The notes under the pieces: model-generated
What the model was told of the DNA's origin: nothing
What the model saw: only the letters and a program-made list of their open reading frames with translations
The model's database searches: none
DNA from: Cycas panzhihuaensis
Lineage: Eukaryota; Cycadophyta
Length of the DNA stretch: 64,000 nucleotides
NCBI GenBank assembly: GCA_023213395.1
Contig: CM041465.1
Coordinates: forward strand, 82,529,741-82,593,740
Direction: 5' to 3'
Program-made: the position numbers and the translations under genes
In this document: positions 1-10,410 of the stretch, piece by piece
How the letters are laid out: every line of letters starts with the position of its first letter
Position numbering within the stretch: the first letter of the stretch is position 1

Positions 1-333
1 TGGGCTTGATATGCCTTACATCCTTTCCTCACCCACTTCTTTATTTGTGTAGCAGAAATTTGTTATACACACGTTCTGATCTTCTACCCTTGTACTACTA
101 TTGCTTTCCCTTGATCATCCAAGCATTCAATTAGCTTCTCGTAACAATTAACTTTAGCATGATGTGCTTCTAGCCATTCTATGCCAATAATGGCATCATA
201 CTCTCCTAATGGAAGAATTTGGAAGGTGACTTTTGTGGGCCAAGTTTGCCACCCAAGAGGACATGAAGATAAAAATTTTGTTACCTTTCTTTTATTACCA
301 TTAGTCACTCGAGCAATTTATTTATTCATATGA
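1..333 (-). pseudogene. Gypsy element A: C-terminal half of protease
   Basis: Read on the minus strand this is the second half of a Ty3/gypsy retropepsin: ARVTNGNK, then LPLGEYDAIIGIEWLEAHH and VNCYEKLIECLDD, the flap and C-terminal hydrophobic signature of the family. It runs on through a stop (VVQG*) towards the protease-RT linker and leaves the window at base 1. The N-terminal half, with the catalytic triplet region, lies at 10086-10250. Element B separates the two, and the protein sense joins across the gap (KLQRQVY before, ARVTNGNK after). A stop between them shows that the gene was already decaying. Confidence 0.85.
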
Positions 334-558
334 TGTAGTGGGTCGCAGGTCCACTATCCAAAATAAGGTAGGTTTTGATAAATATTTCTTGAAGAAATAT
401 ACTTTATTATATTGAATTGAAAAATTGTGATATGTTTACATGGTTCCAAGGCATATAAATATTGATGACGTACTCCCTCAATAAGTCACAACCCTAATCT
501 ACATCTCTTTAAATAATTAGGTTATTATTATTTATAATTAGTTGTAAGGTTTGCAACA
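334..558 (-). repeat. B 3' LTR
   Basis: 225-bp terminal repeat, TGTAGTGGGTC to TTTGCAACA, matched by the interrupted copy at 3789-10085. It contains an inverted repeat at 382-400 (ATATTTCTT, G, AAGAAATAT), also intact in the other copy. Confidence 0.9.
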
Positions 559-573
559 AGTCCCTCCTCTTTT
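559..573 (-). other. B polypurine tract
   Basis: On the minus strand AAAAGAGGAGGGACT directly precedes the 3' LTR, the expected place for the plus-strand DNA primer. This fixes the element's orientation. Confidence 0.75.
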
Positions 574-739
574 GAAATGCTTTGCCCTCAAAGCATGGGA
601 AAACTTTAGGAAGTTCCTCTATTAAGGTACCGAACACTTTCTTAGTCAATTATCATTTTGATTATTGTTAAATTGCTTTTCTATCGGTGGAATGTACATG
701 GCGTATAATTGAGTAATGCAACCTACTCTTCCTCGACTC

Positions 740-1115
740 ATCTTTGACATAGGGTTATTTTTAGATTTGGACAAAGAGATCCCAAAGAACTGGTGGAGAA
801 TTCCATTCCATCAAAAACAAATGAAATTCTGCTCATGGTTCAACACATATATTCCCAGCTTCTCAAGCCATTCAAGTCCAAGCACGACATCTACATCTCC
901 CATGGAGAGGGCATAATAATTAGTATGGAAGGTGAGGGTATTGATTTGAAGTTGTTGGCTAGCAAGTTCACCATCACAGTATATCTATTTGTCACCTAAT
1001 ACGGCTACTCGAAAGGTCTTGGATCTATCAACAAAAATTTCCAAATGGTTTGCAACCCTGTTGTTTATAAAATTGTGAGTGCTTCTTGGGTTGATAAGAA
1101 TGGCTACCTTTTCCT
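740..1115 (-). pseudogene. B protease remnant and 3' end of coding region
   Basis: Minus-strand frames show a retropepsin: VAILINPRSTHNFINN (the family form is LIDSGSTHNFI, so the catalytic Asp now reads Asn and the loop is changed), then GDVDVVLGLEWLEKLG. Stops and at least one frame change interrupt it. Downstream, instead of RT, the sequence reaches ALRAKHFKRGG beside the polypurine tract, the kind of tail that normally ends a full gypsy pol (compare C near 9450). This is the main evidence that RT, RNase H and integrase were removed, or never present, in B. Confidence 0.75.
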
Positions 1116-1489
1116 TATGTAGGAGTGCCTATAGTTTGATGGTGTTGGATTGTGGGGTGCCTGATATAGTTGCTAAGGAGATAGAAGGTCAGCGATCATC
1201 AAGAGGTAATATCCCCACTAGAGGTGGTTGATCATCAATGATATCAATTTCATTGTTATCAGCTTCTACTACATAAAGTTTACTTCGTCACAAACACACT
1301 TTAAGTCGTCTTGTAAACCACTTTTTGCCAATACTGATAGTTTCGATTTTGAATTGCCCTTTCAAGTTTTAAAGTGTGGCCTATAAGTAAATATTGATTT
1401 ATAGAACGAGATCGTTGCCTAGGAGGAATGTATCAAGAGGTTTGTGCTTACTTCTTAAACTTAACTTGTCTTGAAAGTCTGATAGCTTT

Positions 1490-2048
1490 ATCTAGTATAG
1501 TAGGCTAAAATATTTTGACTTTAGTGCCAATGTTAGGTCACAAGTTAGCTTGACAGAATTGCACCATTTTTTCATCTGAAACAATTATCTTGAGTTGGAA
1601 TCTCTCAAAATGTTTAGTGAATTCCTTGACTGATGAATTGTGTTGAAAACAATGTGACAACTAGACTATATATGGAGTAGCACTTGGTCCTTCACTCATT
1701 GGCGTATGGCATCGACAAAGTCGTCCCGAATAATGTAACCACGATTTGAATACCATTTTTGTACCCATGTGAAGATAGGTCCTTCTAAATGGTCAATAGC
1801 AAATCTAGTTTTTTTGCTAGGGACATTAATTTTAAGATCACAAAATGCTACTACGAGTTTGGAGAAATCCATTCATCATGATCAATTGTACCTTTGATAC
1901 TAAAATTAGGAATAATAAGGTGCCTTTTGTATTGAACAATAGTTTGGTTGTTGTTGTCGCCTTGGTTATCATGAGATTTAGGAGTTTTAGGATTAGGATC
2001 ATTTTGTCTTGACATGAGTTTTTGGATGTTTTCATTCATTTGTTCCAT
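1490..2048 (-). pseudogene. B gag remnant
   Basis: Minus-strand start MEQMNENIQKLMSRQNDP at 2048. After a frame change come gag-domain pieces including SVKEFTKHFERFQLKI, FCQANL and LDKAIRLSRQVK, in the order seen in Ty3/gypsy capsid (Retrotrans_gag). Several stops break it. It should have formed the particle coat that packages the RNA. The start was chosen as the first Met before recognisable gag sequence. The open frame to 1838 is short because of decay. Confidence 0.65.
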
Positions 2049-2592
2049 CCATTATTCAATGGCATTGAGATGAGAGTTAATGTCATTGCTAGAGTCTCCT
2101 TTGTTTTCCATTCTTTGCTTCTTCTTGTATTCTATTGTATTAAATTTTATGGAATCAGAACGAAGCTTCAGTTTCCAATTCGCAAGTTGCTTAGTGAGTT
2201 GGTCTATGTCCTCCAGTATTTTTTGGTTTTTTTTCTTTTAGTACATATGATGAGGGTACTTTCATGCAATGTGCAAGCCTATAGTCAATGGTCAATACAC
2301 CTAACAACTTGAAACTAAGATTGATAACAATCATGTATATTGCAAGTTGATTTATATTTTCACAGGGGCAGGCATTGAATGCTAAATAATAATATTACTC
2401 AACGTCAATAACTTATTTTGGACCACGGTTCCAAATAATATTATTTGACATCCAAGCTAATTAATATATGAGTGCCTAAGCCAAGCTCAATAGTATAAGT
2501 ATTGATGAGGATATAAAATGACTAATGATCTGACATTATGCACAGTGTAATAGCATCTTTTTAATATTTATCTATCTATCTATCTATCTATC

Positions 2593-2641
<49 letters not shown>

Positions 2642-3775
2642 TAAATATAAACCCACATACATTGGAAATATGTATGCATACACCTTAGATTATATATGTT
2701 GGTGGTTGATAGGTAAATAGCCTACTTAGAGAGGATTAGAGCATTTACAAGGGGCGTGAATTGCAAAATTTACATAAGGATTGATGTTGGCCATGAACTC
2801 CACTCCAATCCACTCAAATGATGATCTCAAATACTAAATAGATAGGATGTAATAATGGCCATAATTGCCTACAAAGACATCATTGGAGGGTGCTACTAAC
2901 GGTGATTTATGGATTATTAGCAAATTACTCAACAATATTCCAAACTTTTATGGTAGCAATTTTACTAGTATGAGGATCTCCCTGTTTCTGATGTATGCAC
3001 TGGATTGGAACATCAATGTAAGGTCGGGTTTGAATGTTGAGGTGTAGGTGTTATCAATTAGTCATTGCAGAACTAGGGAGAAAAGGTTAATACAATAACG
3101 AGATTAATCTGACCAATATGTCATGCATAATTAGGAAATAATAGGCCAAACTAATGGAGTATTCAACTTCAATTCATAAATAGACCTACTTGTTGGTGTG
3201 GGGTTAGGTGTTATGAATCTTTAAGCTTGTAGCTCTATAAAAATAGGTATATATATTTGCAAAATAGTTGATGTGCAGGCTTGTAGGTCCATAAATGTTG
3301 ATATTCATTATGGCTTGAGGAACACACTAAACAAATATAGTTTCACTACGATATATATCACAAGTCTACAAAACTATAAATATATAGCTTGATAATGACT
3401 TGACATAGATGTGTAAATATGTATATTATTTGCTTTCACAGTGCCTCAACACAAGTTCATATCCAAGTCACTTACAGTTCACGATGATTAGCCTGTGATA
3501 TATATATTTTATTTTATTATTTACTCCTTTTAAGATGAACATGCGAAAGGTGGCTCTCTTGCAAGGAGGGTTAATACATCCTGATTGAGGATGCTTCTTC
3601 CTTTCTATGGAAGGCATAATCTTGAAGGAGAGATTGAGAATAATAACACAAGGTGATGCTTATGATGTGTAGATGAGTTAGAGAGATTATAGACATGCAG
3701 ACAAATGGGAAATTGTAAAATACAACTAAGAACAATGGTGGACGAACGAATGGTGATTGCAGAGCCCAAGAACTA
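2049..3775 (-). other. B long untranslated leader
   Basis: About 1.7 kb between the primer site and gag, AT-rich, with no coding sequence I can recognise on either strand. It contains a compound microsatellite. Short open frames here look like chance. Confidence 0.6.
2570..2641. repeat. Compound microsatellite (TCTA)n(TA)n(GA)n
   Basis: An uninterrupted run of TCTA units, then TA, then GA dinucleotides inside the B leader. Confidence 0.95.
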
Positions 3776-3786
3776 CTTTGATACCA
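3776..3786 (-). other. B primer-binding site (initiator tRNA-Met type)
   Basis: On the minus strand TGGTATCAAAG lies 2 bp inside the right LTR edge, matching the 3' end of plant initiator tRNA-Met closely. Confidence 0.8.
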
Positions 3787-3799
3787 TTTGTAGTGGATC

Positions 3800-4180
3800 T
3801 GTTAGGGATCCAACCCCTAACCTACCTTCTCTTATATTCTCTTATATCTTGTACTTCTTCTCTCTCTTATATCTTTATTTCTTCTACTTCTTCCCTTTTC
3901 TTAATATCCCACATGCATAAGTAGAAGGTTGTGTAGTGGTCATTGAGTACTATATATATTCATGTAATATCCCACATGCATAAGGAGGAGGTTGAGTAGT
4001 AAGCATAGAGTCATATATATATTTATGTAATCCTTAGAGTATGGCATCTTAAATATTATTGTTATTTGCATGTAATTGGGAGGTTGCCCCCTCGAAGGGT
4101 ATTGCAATACAAGTGCTTTTTTTGAGTTATTTGCTTATTATATTGGTGTGCAATTATCATTAAGGAGTGGTATCCTACCA
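3800..4180 (+). repeat. C 5' LTR
   Basis: 381 bp. It holds an internal tandem duplication of about 63 bp (from 3902 and from 3965, each starting TAATATCCCACATGCATAAG). Each copy ends in a TATA-like run. Confidence 0.93.
3951..3959 (+). promoter_or_regulatory. Candidate TATA box in C LTR
   Basis: TATATATAT lies in the first 63-bp unit, with a second candidate at 4013-4022 in the duplicated unit. Either could position transcription start. The sequence alone cannot say which is used. Confidence 0.4.
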
Positions 4181-4182
4181 AG

Positions 4183-4196
4183 TGGTATCCGAGCAG
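4183..4196 (+). other. C primer-binding site
   Basis: TGGTATCCGAGCAG starts 2 bp after the LTR, close to the initiator tRNA-Met complement (TGGTATCAGAGC). Confidence 0.8.
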
Positions 4197-4963
4197 TCGA
4201 TCCATTCCTTGTGGGAGAGTCAAGGTACTAAATAATCAATTTTTTTTCCATCATTTTTTTCTCATTAGTACCTATTCTCATTTGATTTCCATTTAGTTAC
4301 TTTGCTTTTTGGGGGTAGATAACACTGCAATCGGGCAGCTACCCTAACACTGCCAGGCGGTTCTCTTCTTTGCATTTAGATAGAGACCTGTCTTGGGGGT
4401 CTATAAATATCACGAGGATCCGCTGCTTTGGGCTAAGCGCATTGTGGCTTTTAGTCCCTTGCGTGAAGGAGGAGATCACACTCTGAATCAAGCCTTAGGC
4501 AGAACTCGGCCACGGAATTGTGCCTCCACGTACCTGCGGGTATATAGGAGGACCCCCTAGATAGGCCTTCCTAGTATAGGTAACCATAGGAAACCTATTG
4601 ACCATCTGCAATTTGTAGTGCCGTGGCGGTTAGCCACGGGAAGTTACTCTCCACGTACCCTAGAGACGGGGTAGTACAACTACAGAGTAGAGCGTTTGCC
4701 TCTGTAAGTTGATACTATTTACATCTGGGATAAGTATATCAGAGGGCCTACAAACCAGGCAAGCCCATACCTAGTGTACCTGGTCAGTCTATTAGTGGGT
4801 TGTGCGCACTTAGTCGATCAGTGAGTCAATCATCATCTATTTGTTAAATCGAGTGTGTCTAGCCAGTTTGTCATCAGTTCATGCGCACATAGTCTGTCAG
4901 CCAACCAGTGCCCAAAAAAGCAAAAAAGCAAAAAGCAAAAAGCAAAAAGCAAAAAAAGCAAAA

Positions 4964-5000
<37 letters not shown>

Positions 5001-5106
5001 ATATTGCCTCATTGTAAAATATTGGGGATAACAGTCTATAGACACCCCGTCAAATCCTTTTCAGTCACATTTACCAACCAGGATTCAACTTAGGTCTTGT
5101 GGACTA
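4197..5106 (+). other. C untranslated leader
   Basis: About 0.9 kb between primer site and gag with no recognisable coding sequence. The middle part is less AT-rich than its surroundings. The distal part holds a GCAAAAA-type low-complexity run. Confidence 0.6.
4914..4997 (+). repeat. (GCAAAAA)n and poly(A) low-complexity tract
   Basis: Successive GCAAAAA-like units grade into an uninterrupted A run of about 28. Lysine-rich and phenylalanine-rich open frames across it are artefacts of the repeat. Confidence 0.9.
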
Positions 5107-6036
5107 ATGGCCCCTAAGATGAACCCAAGTTGGACTCAAGATCTCAATGATGCTGTTTCACAACTTTGAGAAGACATATTACAAATCCAAAATGACTTCA
5201 ATGAAAAATTTGAAGCAGTAATGCTAGAGCTCACATCCATGAAACCTCTTAAGGAAGAAAAGAGTGACCTTGATGATACTAGTCACATAGGTGGGGGTCA
5301 CTTTGCTAAAGAAGATGAAGGTAATGATGGTAGGCGCTTTCGTCCAAACTTCCTTCCTAAGGTAGAAATCAAGAAGTTCAATGGCACAGATGTATGTACC
5401 TGGATCACCCAAATGGAACAATACTTTTCTCTTCATCAAGTTCCAGCAGATAAGAAGATCCCTCTTGCTTCTCTACACATGGAAACTGAACCCTACCAAT
5501 GGTACCAATGGGTTATGAAAACAATTGGTGGTCTTAGTTATCAATGGGAGGGTTTTGTCAAGGATCTTATAGCTCAATATGACAGTACCTGGGATCAAGA
5601 CCACTTTAATCAGTTAGCTAAAGTTAGACAGGAGGGTACTGTTTCAACTTATACAGCAGAATACCAACGTCTCTCCACAAGGGTTGATGGTCTTTGTCAG
5701 GATAAATTACTTGAGTTATACATTGGTGGGTTACGAGATGACATCAGACATGAGTTGTGACTCTTAAAACCTGATAACATCTCTACAGCTATTAATTTTG
5801 CTCAACATATTGAAGCAAAAAATAAGGCATCCCGACCCCCCCAACGAACATTTCGAGCGACCACAATTTTAGGTTCACGGTGTCTGACGAATGACTTCCC
5901 AAGAGATGGATGAGAAACGATTGAAAGGGTTATGTTTTCATTGTAACCAAAAGTGGAATAAAGACCATAAGTGTCTGAGACGCTTATTCATAATTGAGGA
6001 TGTTCAAGATGAGGAACCGATGAAGAAGCCTCATTA
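5107..6036 (+). pseudogene. C gag (capsid and zinc knuckle), interrupted
   Basis: Starts at ATG 5107 (MAPKMNPSWTQDLNDA). The capsid core follows: KFNGTDVCTWITQMEQYF, then GLSYQWEGFVKDLIAQY and TYTAEYQRLSTRVDGL, the order of Retrotrans_gag. Stops at 5167 (TGA after QL) and 5758 (TGA after RHEL) both fit CGA-to-TGA changes, and at least one frameshift follows. The nucleocapsid knuckle CFHCNQKWNKDHKC at 5933-5974 is intact in the frame shared with protease. Stops at about 6034 and 6040 separate it from pol. Confidence 0.85.
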
Positions 6037-6049
6037 GAGCTAGAAAATA

Positions 6050-7348
6050 ATGATTGTGACCCACACGAGGAGGAAGAAGAAGATCGCTACTATATACATG
6101 CATGCCCTAGCTAGAATTGCAGCCCCTCAGACACTCAAACTTATTGGGTACATTAAGAAAAGGAAGGTGGTTGTCCTCATAGATTCCGGGAGCATCCACA
6201 ATTTCATTAATCGGAAACTTGCTGAAGAACTCAACTATTTTCCATATCCTGTCAAAAATTTTCAGGTTATGGTGGCTAATGGAGGGACACTCGCTTGTGG
6301 GGGAAAATGTCACAATATTAAGTTGCAAATGGGTGACTATCACCTCTCCACTTCTATGTATGCCATTCCCGTTGGAGGAGTTGATGTTGTATTAGGGGTA
6401 CAATGGCTCAAACCACTAGGGACCATTCAACTAAATATGCAAGAGCTCTTCATTCGATTTACTTCTGAAGGAATTTACTATCAATTGAATGGGATCATTC
6501 CTCAACCGACCCAAATCATCAGCTCACAGCGTATGGAGAGGCTTATTAAAAAGGGTGGTATAGGAATCATTGCCAAATGTTATGCTTTGGAAGGTCAAGA
6601 ACTTCCAACAGAAGGGGACGTTCTCCAAGATGATGGTATACCAAATGACTTAAAATTGGTACTTCACCGCCATAACCAGGTCTTTCAGGATATTCCTCAA
6701 GGTCTTCCCCCAGTACGTGACCAAGATCATAGCATTGACCTGGTAGCTGGAAGTAATCCTCCTTGTATTCGACCATACCGGTATCCCTACCAGCAAAAGA
6801 ATGAAATTGAACAACTAGTTCAAGAACTCCTTAATGCTGGTATTATTAGGGAAAGTAAAAGCACTTTTTCGGCCCCGGTGATTTTAGTAAGAAAAAAGGA
6901 TGGCTCATTTCGCATGTGTGTAGACTACCGTGAGCTCAATAAGATAACCATCAAGGATAAATTTCCTATACCAGTCATTGATGAACTCTTGGATGAACTC
7001 CATGGAGCAATGTTCTTCACATCATTGGACTTGCGGTCAGGATACCATCAAATCAGGATCAAAGCAGAAGATGTTCATAAAACTGCATTTCGTACACATG
7101 AAGGTCACTATGAATTTTTAGTCATGCCATTTGGCTTGACTAATGCCCCATCCACCTTTCAAGGACTTATGAATAAACTCTTTCGGCCTTACTTAAGGAA
7201 GTTCATGTTAGTCTTTTTTGATGACATTTTGATCTTGATCATGCGTGGAAAGACCATCTTCAGCATGTTGATAAGGCATTACAGGTGCTTGCAGACAACC
7301 AGCTTTATGCAAAAAAATCAAAATGTCAATTTGGGCAAACAGAAATAG
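6050..7348 (+). pseudogene. C pol part 1: protease and reverse transcriptase N-terminal part
   Basis: A 432-codon open frame. The retropepsin active site [11 protein letters not shown] (Asp codon at 6182) and the C-terminal [12 protein letters not shown] are intact. RT follows: [67 protein letters not shown] and the catalytic VFFDDILI near 7215. Just after that a small deletion shifts the frame, and the last 35 or so codons are out of frame. In life the enzyme would copy element RNA to DNA inside cytoplasmic particles. Confidence 0.92.
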
Positions 7349-8763
7349 AATATTTAGGCCATATTATCTCTCAAGAAGGAGTCAAGGTGAATCCTAAGAA
7401 AATAGCTGTTATCATAAACTGGCCTAAACCTAAAAACATCAAGGGCCTTCGTGGATTCTTAGGAATCACAAGATATTATCGAAAGTTTGTTCAAGGCTAT
7501 GCAAGGATTGCTTCCCCTTTAATCAATTTGTTAAAGAAGGATTCCTTTCATTGGAATGATAAGGCCTCTGAAGCATTTGAACACCTAAAGCTGGCTTTAA
7601 CTACCACACCAGTCCTTGCAACACTAGACTTTACGAAGACCTTCACCATTGAATGTGATGCATCGGGGCAAGGCATTGGAGCAGTCTTAATGCAAGAAGG
7701 AAAACCTTTGGCCTTTGAAAGTCGTCGACTTACACTCAAGGAACAAGTCAAATCCACCTATGAGAAGGAGATGTTAGCAATTCTTCATGCAGTTAGGAAA
7801 TGGCGACAATATTTATTGGGAACACATTTCCAAATTAAAACAGACCATGATAGCTTAAAATATTTCCTATCTCAAAGGATGACATCTGAGGAACAACAAA
7901 ACTGGGTCACCAAAATGCAAGCTTTTGACTTTGAAATCGTATATAAAAAAGGCAAGGATAATATAGCTGCTGATGCTTTATCTTGTAAGGAAGAAGGCTC
8001 TGCACTATATTCTATCACGACAGTCAATCCCTCTTGGATAGCAGTCGCCAAGCAAGAATGGGATGAGGACTCCTTTACAAAGCAGATCATTCAAGACCTT
8101 CAAGATGGAGTAGGGCATTCAACCCATTATACATGGTCTTCAAATATTCTCTGGTATAAGAATCAAATATATATATGCCCTCACTCTAGCCTTAAGGAGC
8201 AAATTTTACATGATGCACATGCCTCTCCAACAGCAGGTCACTCGGGGTTCCTACGAACATACCACCGCTTAAAACAGTCTTTCTTTTGGAAGGGACAAAA
8301 AGGAGATGTAAAGAGATATGTTTCCTCATGTGGAGTTTGTCAACGACATAAGACAGAAACAGTCAAGTCTCCAGGACTGTTGCAACCCCTTCCCATACCA
8401 AATCAACAATGGGAAGAAATTTCTATGGACTTTATCATGGGTCTGCCCAAGTCAGAAGGAAAAGATGCTATATTGGTGGTTGTTGATAGGTTAACCAAAT
8501 ATGCTCATTTTTGTGGCATTCAGGCCACATATAAGGCAAAGCAAATTGTTGAGGTCTTTTTAAAGGATATACACAGGTTGCATGGCATGCCCAAATGCAT
8601 AGTCAGTGATCGGGATCCCAAGTTTACCAGCAACTTTTGGACAGAACTCTTCTATCTACTTGGTACTAAACTGACAATGAGCTCAGCCTACCATCCACAA
8701 ACAGATGGACAAACTGAGGTGGTTAATAAGTGCCTTGAAGGATACCTTGATTGTTATGCTTGA
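7232..8763 (+). pseudogene. C pol part 2: RT C-terminal part, RNase H, integrase
   Basis: Frame after the shift; its first Met is at 7285 but homology begins at about 7232 ([15 protein letters not shown]). Order: RT thumb ([19 protein letters not shown]), RNase H (ECDASGQGIGAVL, YEKEMLAILHAVRKWRQYL, TDHDSLKYFL), integrase zinc site (HASPTAGHSGFLRTYHRLK with CGVCQRHK), then core residues in MDFIMGLPKSEGKDAIL, VSDRDPKF and YHPQTDGQTEVVN. So the DDE triad is present. It stops at a TGA (8761) where the family has Trp (YAW), followed by a frameshift. Confidence 0.92.
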
Positions 8764-9457
8764 GATAAGCAAGGCGATGGCATCATTGGCTTCCTTTAGC
8801 AGAATGGTGGTATAATACAACCTATCATGCATCAGCAGGAATGACTCCGTTCCAAGCATTATATGGCTATGAACCACCCACACTTAAAAACTATGCCATA
8901 ATCAGTTCTAAGGTTCAAGCAGTTGAAGACCACATCCACCAAACAACAGAGATTCTTAAGCTACTCAAGGAAAATTTGAACCTTGCACAAAATCGGATGA
9001 AACAACAGGCAGATAAAGGCGAAGTGAGCAGGCGTTTCAACCAGGTGATTGGGTATACTTAAGGTTGCAACCGTATAAGCAGGAATCTCTCAAACGAAAT
9101 GGGCAACATAAGTTACAACCTCGATTTTATGGGCCTTACAAAATTCTCAAGAAGATTGGTGAAGTTGCATATGCCTTGGACTTACCACCACTATCAAGGA
9201 TCCATAATGTCTTTCATGTTTCATGTCTCAAGAAGGTAATTGGGCAACAAGTACAAGTTCAAACAGAATTACCTATATTAAATGAGGAGGGGCAACTTCA
9301 ACTCATTCCATAATGTATCATCGACCGAAGAATTCGACATCTACGATCCAGACAAATCATTGAGTATCTCATCAAATGGAAACAACTTCCGCGAGAAGAT
9401 GCAACTTGGGAGAATGAACAATTTGTCTTAGAGCACCCTGAGATCACCAAGCTTTGA
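8764..9457 (+). pseudogene. C integrase C-terminal region and chromodomain
   Basis: Continues pol in three pieces. The first is WHHWLPLAEWWYNTTYH through MTPFQALYGYEPP to RRFNQ. After a frameshift near 9043 comes LQPRFYGPYKILKKIG with RIHNVFHVSCLKK. After an in-frame TAA at 9311 comes a chromodomain, IIDRRIRHLRSRQIIEYLIK to LPREDATWENEQFVLEHPE, ending at TGA 9455. Chromodomains on gypsy integrases guide insertion to particular chromatin and define chromoviruses. Confidence 0.88.
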
Positions 9458-9472
9458 GGGCAAAGCTTTTTT

Positions 9473-9485
9473 AAGGGGGGGACTT
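9473..9485 (+). other. C polypurine tract
   Basis: AAGGGGGGGACTT ends directly at the 3' LTR start. Confidence 0.85.
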
Positions 9486-9866
9486 TGTTAGGGATCCAAC
9501 CCCTAACTTACCTTCTCTTATATTCTCTTATATCTTGTACTTCTTCTCTCTCTTATATCTTTATTTCTTCTACTTCTTCCCTTTTCTTAATATCCCACAT
9601 GCATAAGTAGAAGGTTGTGTAGTGGTCATTGAGTACTATATATATTCATGTAATATCCCACGTGCATAAGGAGGAGGTTGAGTAGTAAGCATAGAGCCAT
9701 ATATATATTTATGTAATCCTTAGAGTATGGCATCTTAAATATCATTGTTATTTGCATGTAATTGGAAGGTTGCCCCCTCGAAGGGTATTGCAATACAAGT
9801 GCTTTTTTGGAGTTATTTGCTTATTATATTGGTGTGCAATTATCATTAAGGAGTGGTATCCTAACA
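9486..9866 (+). repeat. C 3' LTR
   Basis: 381 bp, same ends and internal 63-bp duplication as the 5' LTR. Seven substitutions by eye, five of them transitions. Confidence 0.95.
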
Positions 9867-10085
9867 GGATCTCACATCCACCACCCAAAATAAGGTAAGT
9901 TTTGATAAATATTTCTTGAAGAAATATACATTATTATATTGAATTAAAAAATTGTGATATGTTTACATGGTTCTAGGGCATATAAATATTGATGATGTAC
10001 CCCTTCAATAAGTCACAACCCTAAGCTATGTCTCTTTAAATAACTAGGTTATTATTATTTATAATTACTTGCAAGGTTTGCAACA

Positions 10086-10410
10086 TATAAACTTGCCTCT
10101 GAAGCTTACATTTTTCAATGAATCTAGGATGTATAAAGTTATGACTACTCCTAGAGTCAATTAGCAATGTAAGGTCTTGACCATCAATTTTACCTTTTGT
10201 TTGCACCATTGTGAATTACTGATCAGCTTGTCTTCCCTTGATCGCTACTTGCACACATGTCTGTCATGTTTCTTTGGTTGTGTCTGCCACAATAGGCTTC
10301 ATTTCCACGTTGTGCACTCTTCCACTTGTACTAGCTCTTTAGGGGCATTGTGTAGCAAAATGTCTTCTCTCATCCCATATATAACACCTTCTTATAGCTC
10401 GATTTCCTAA
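10086..10410 (-). pseudogene. A protease N-terminal half and zinc knuckle
   Basis: Minus-strand reading gives KIDGQDLTLLIDSRSSHNFI, the retropepsin active-site loop. The Asp is kept but the following Ser-Gly is changed to Ser-Arg. It runs to KLQRQVY at the B insertion edge. Upstream in coding order, at about 10335-10400, CYIWDERRHFATQC is a CCHC knuckle whose second Cys has become Trp. The rest of the protease is at 1-333. Confidence 0.8.

Larger units (their letters stand above)
3800..9866 (+). mobile_element. Ty3/gypsy chromovirus C, complete boundaries
   Basis: 6067-bp element with 381-bp LTRs (3800-4180 and 9486-9866; TGTTAGGGATCC to CTAACA, CTACCA in the left copy). The exact target duplication is GGATC at 3795-3799 and 9867-9871. 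Domain order is gag, protease, RT, RNase H, integrase, chromodomain, which is gypsy order with a chromovirus tail. The LTRs differ at seven positions by eye. Coding is broken by several nonsense and frameshift changes, so it is not autonomous as it stands. Confidence 0.95.
334..10085 (-). mobile_element. Gypsy-type non-autonomous element B (gag-protease only), interrupted by C
   Basis: Two LTR copies (334-558, and 3789 continuing at 9872-10085) start TGTAGTGG and end TTTGCAACA. They are flanked by a near-perfect 5-bp duplication, TATGA at 329-333 and TATAA at 10086-10090. Orientation is minus: an initiator-Met-like primer site abuts the right LTR and a purine-rich tract (minus strand) abuts the left. 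Without C the element is about 3.7 kb with 3.2 kb inside. It holds a long leader, a decayed gag and a decayed protease. No RT, RNase H or integrase remnant is seen. About 20 differences between the 225-bp LTRs make it the oldest dated insertion here. Confidence 0.85.
3789..10085 (-). repeat. B 5' LTR, split by element C
   Basis: The copy begins TGTAGTGGATC at 3789-3799, is interrupted by C, and resumes TCACATCCACC at 9872, ending TTTGCAACA at 10085. The 5-bp GGATC present at both C edges is the target duplication. The same inverted repeat as in the left LTR is retained. Confidence 0.88.

Noticed and set aside
2865-3047. Short plus-strand frames in the B leader and flanks
   Set aside because: Length expected by chance in such DNA; no motifs.
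4833-5093. Lys-rich and Phe-rich open frames in the C leader
   Set aside because: Translations of the GCAAAAA/poly(A) tract.
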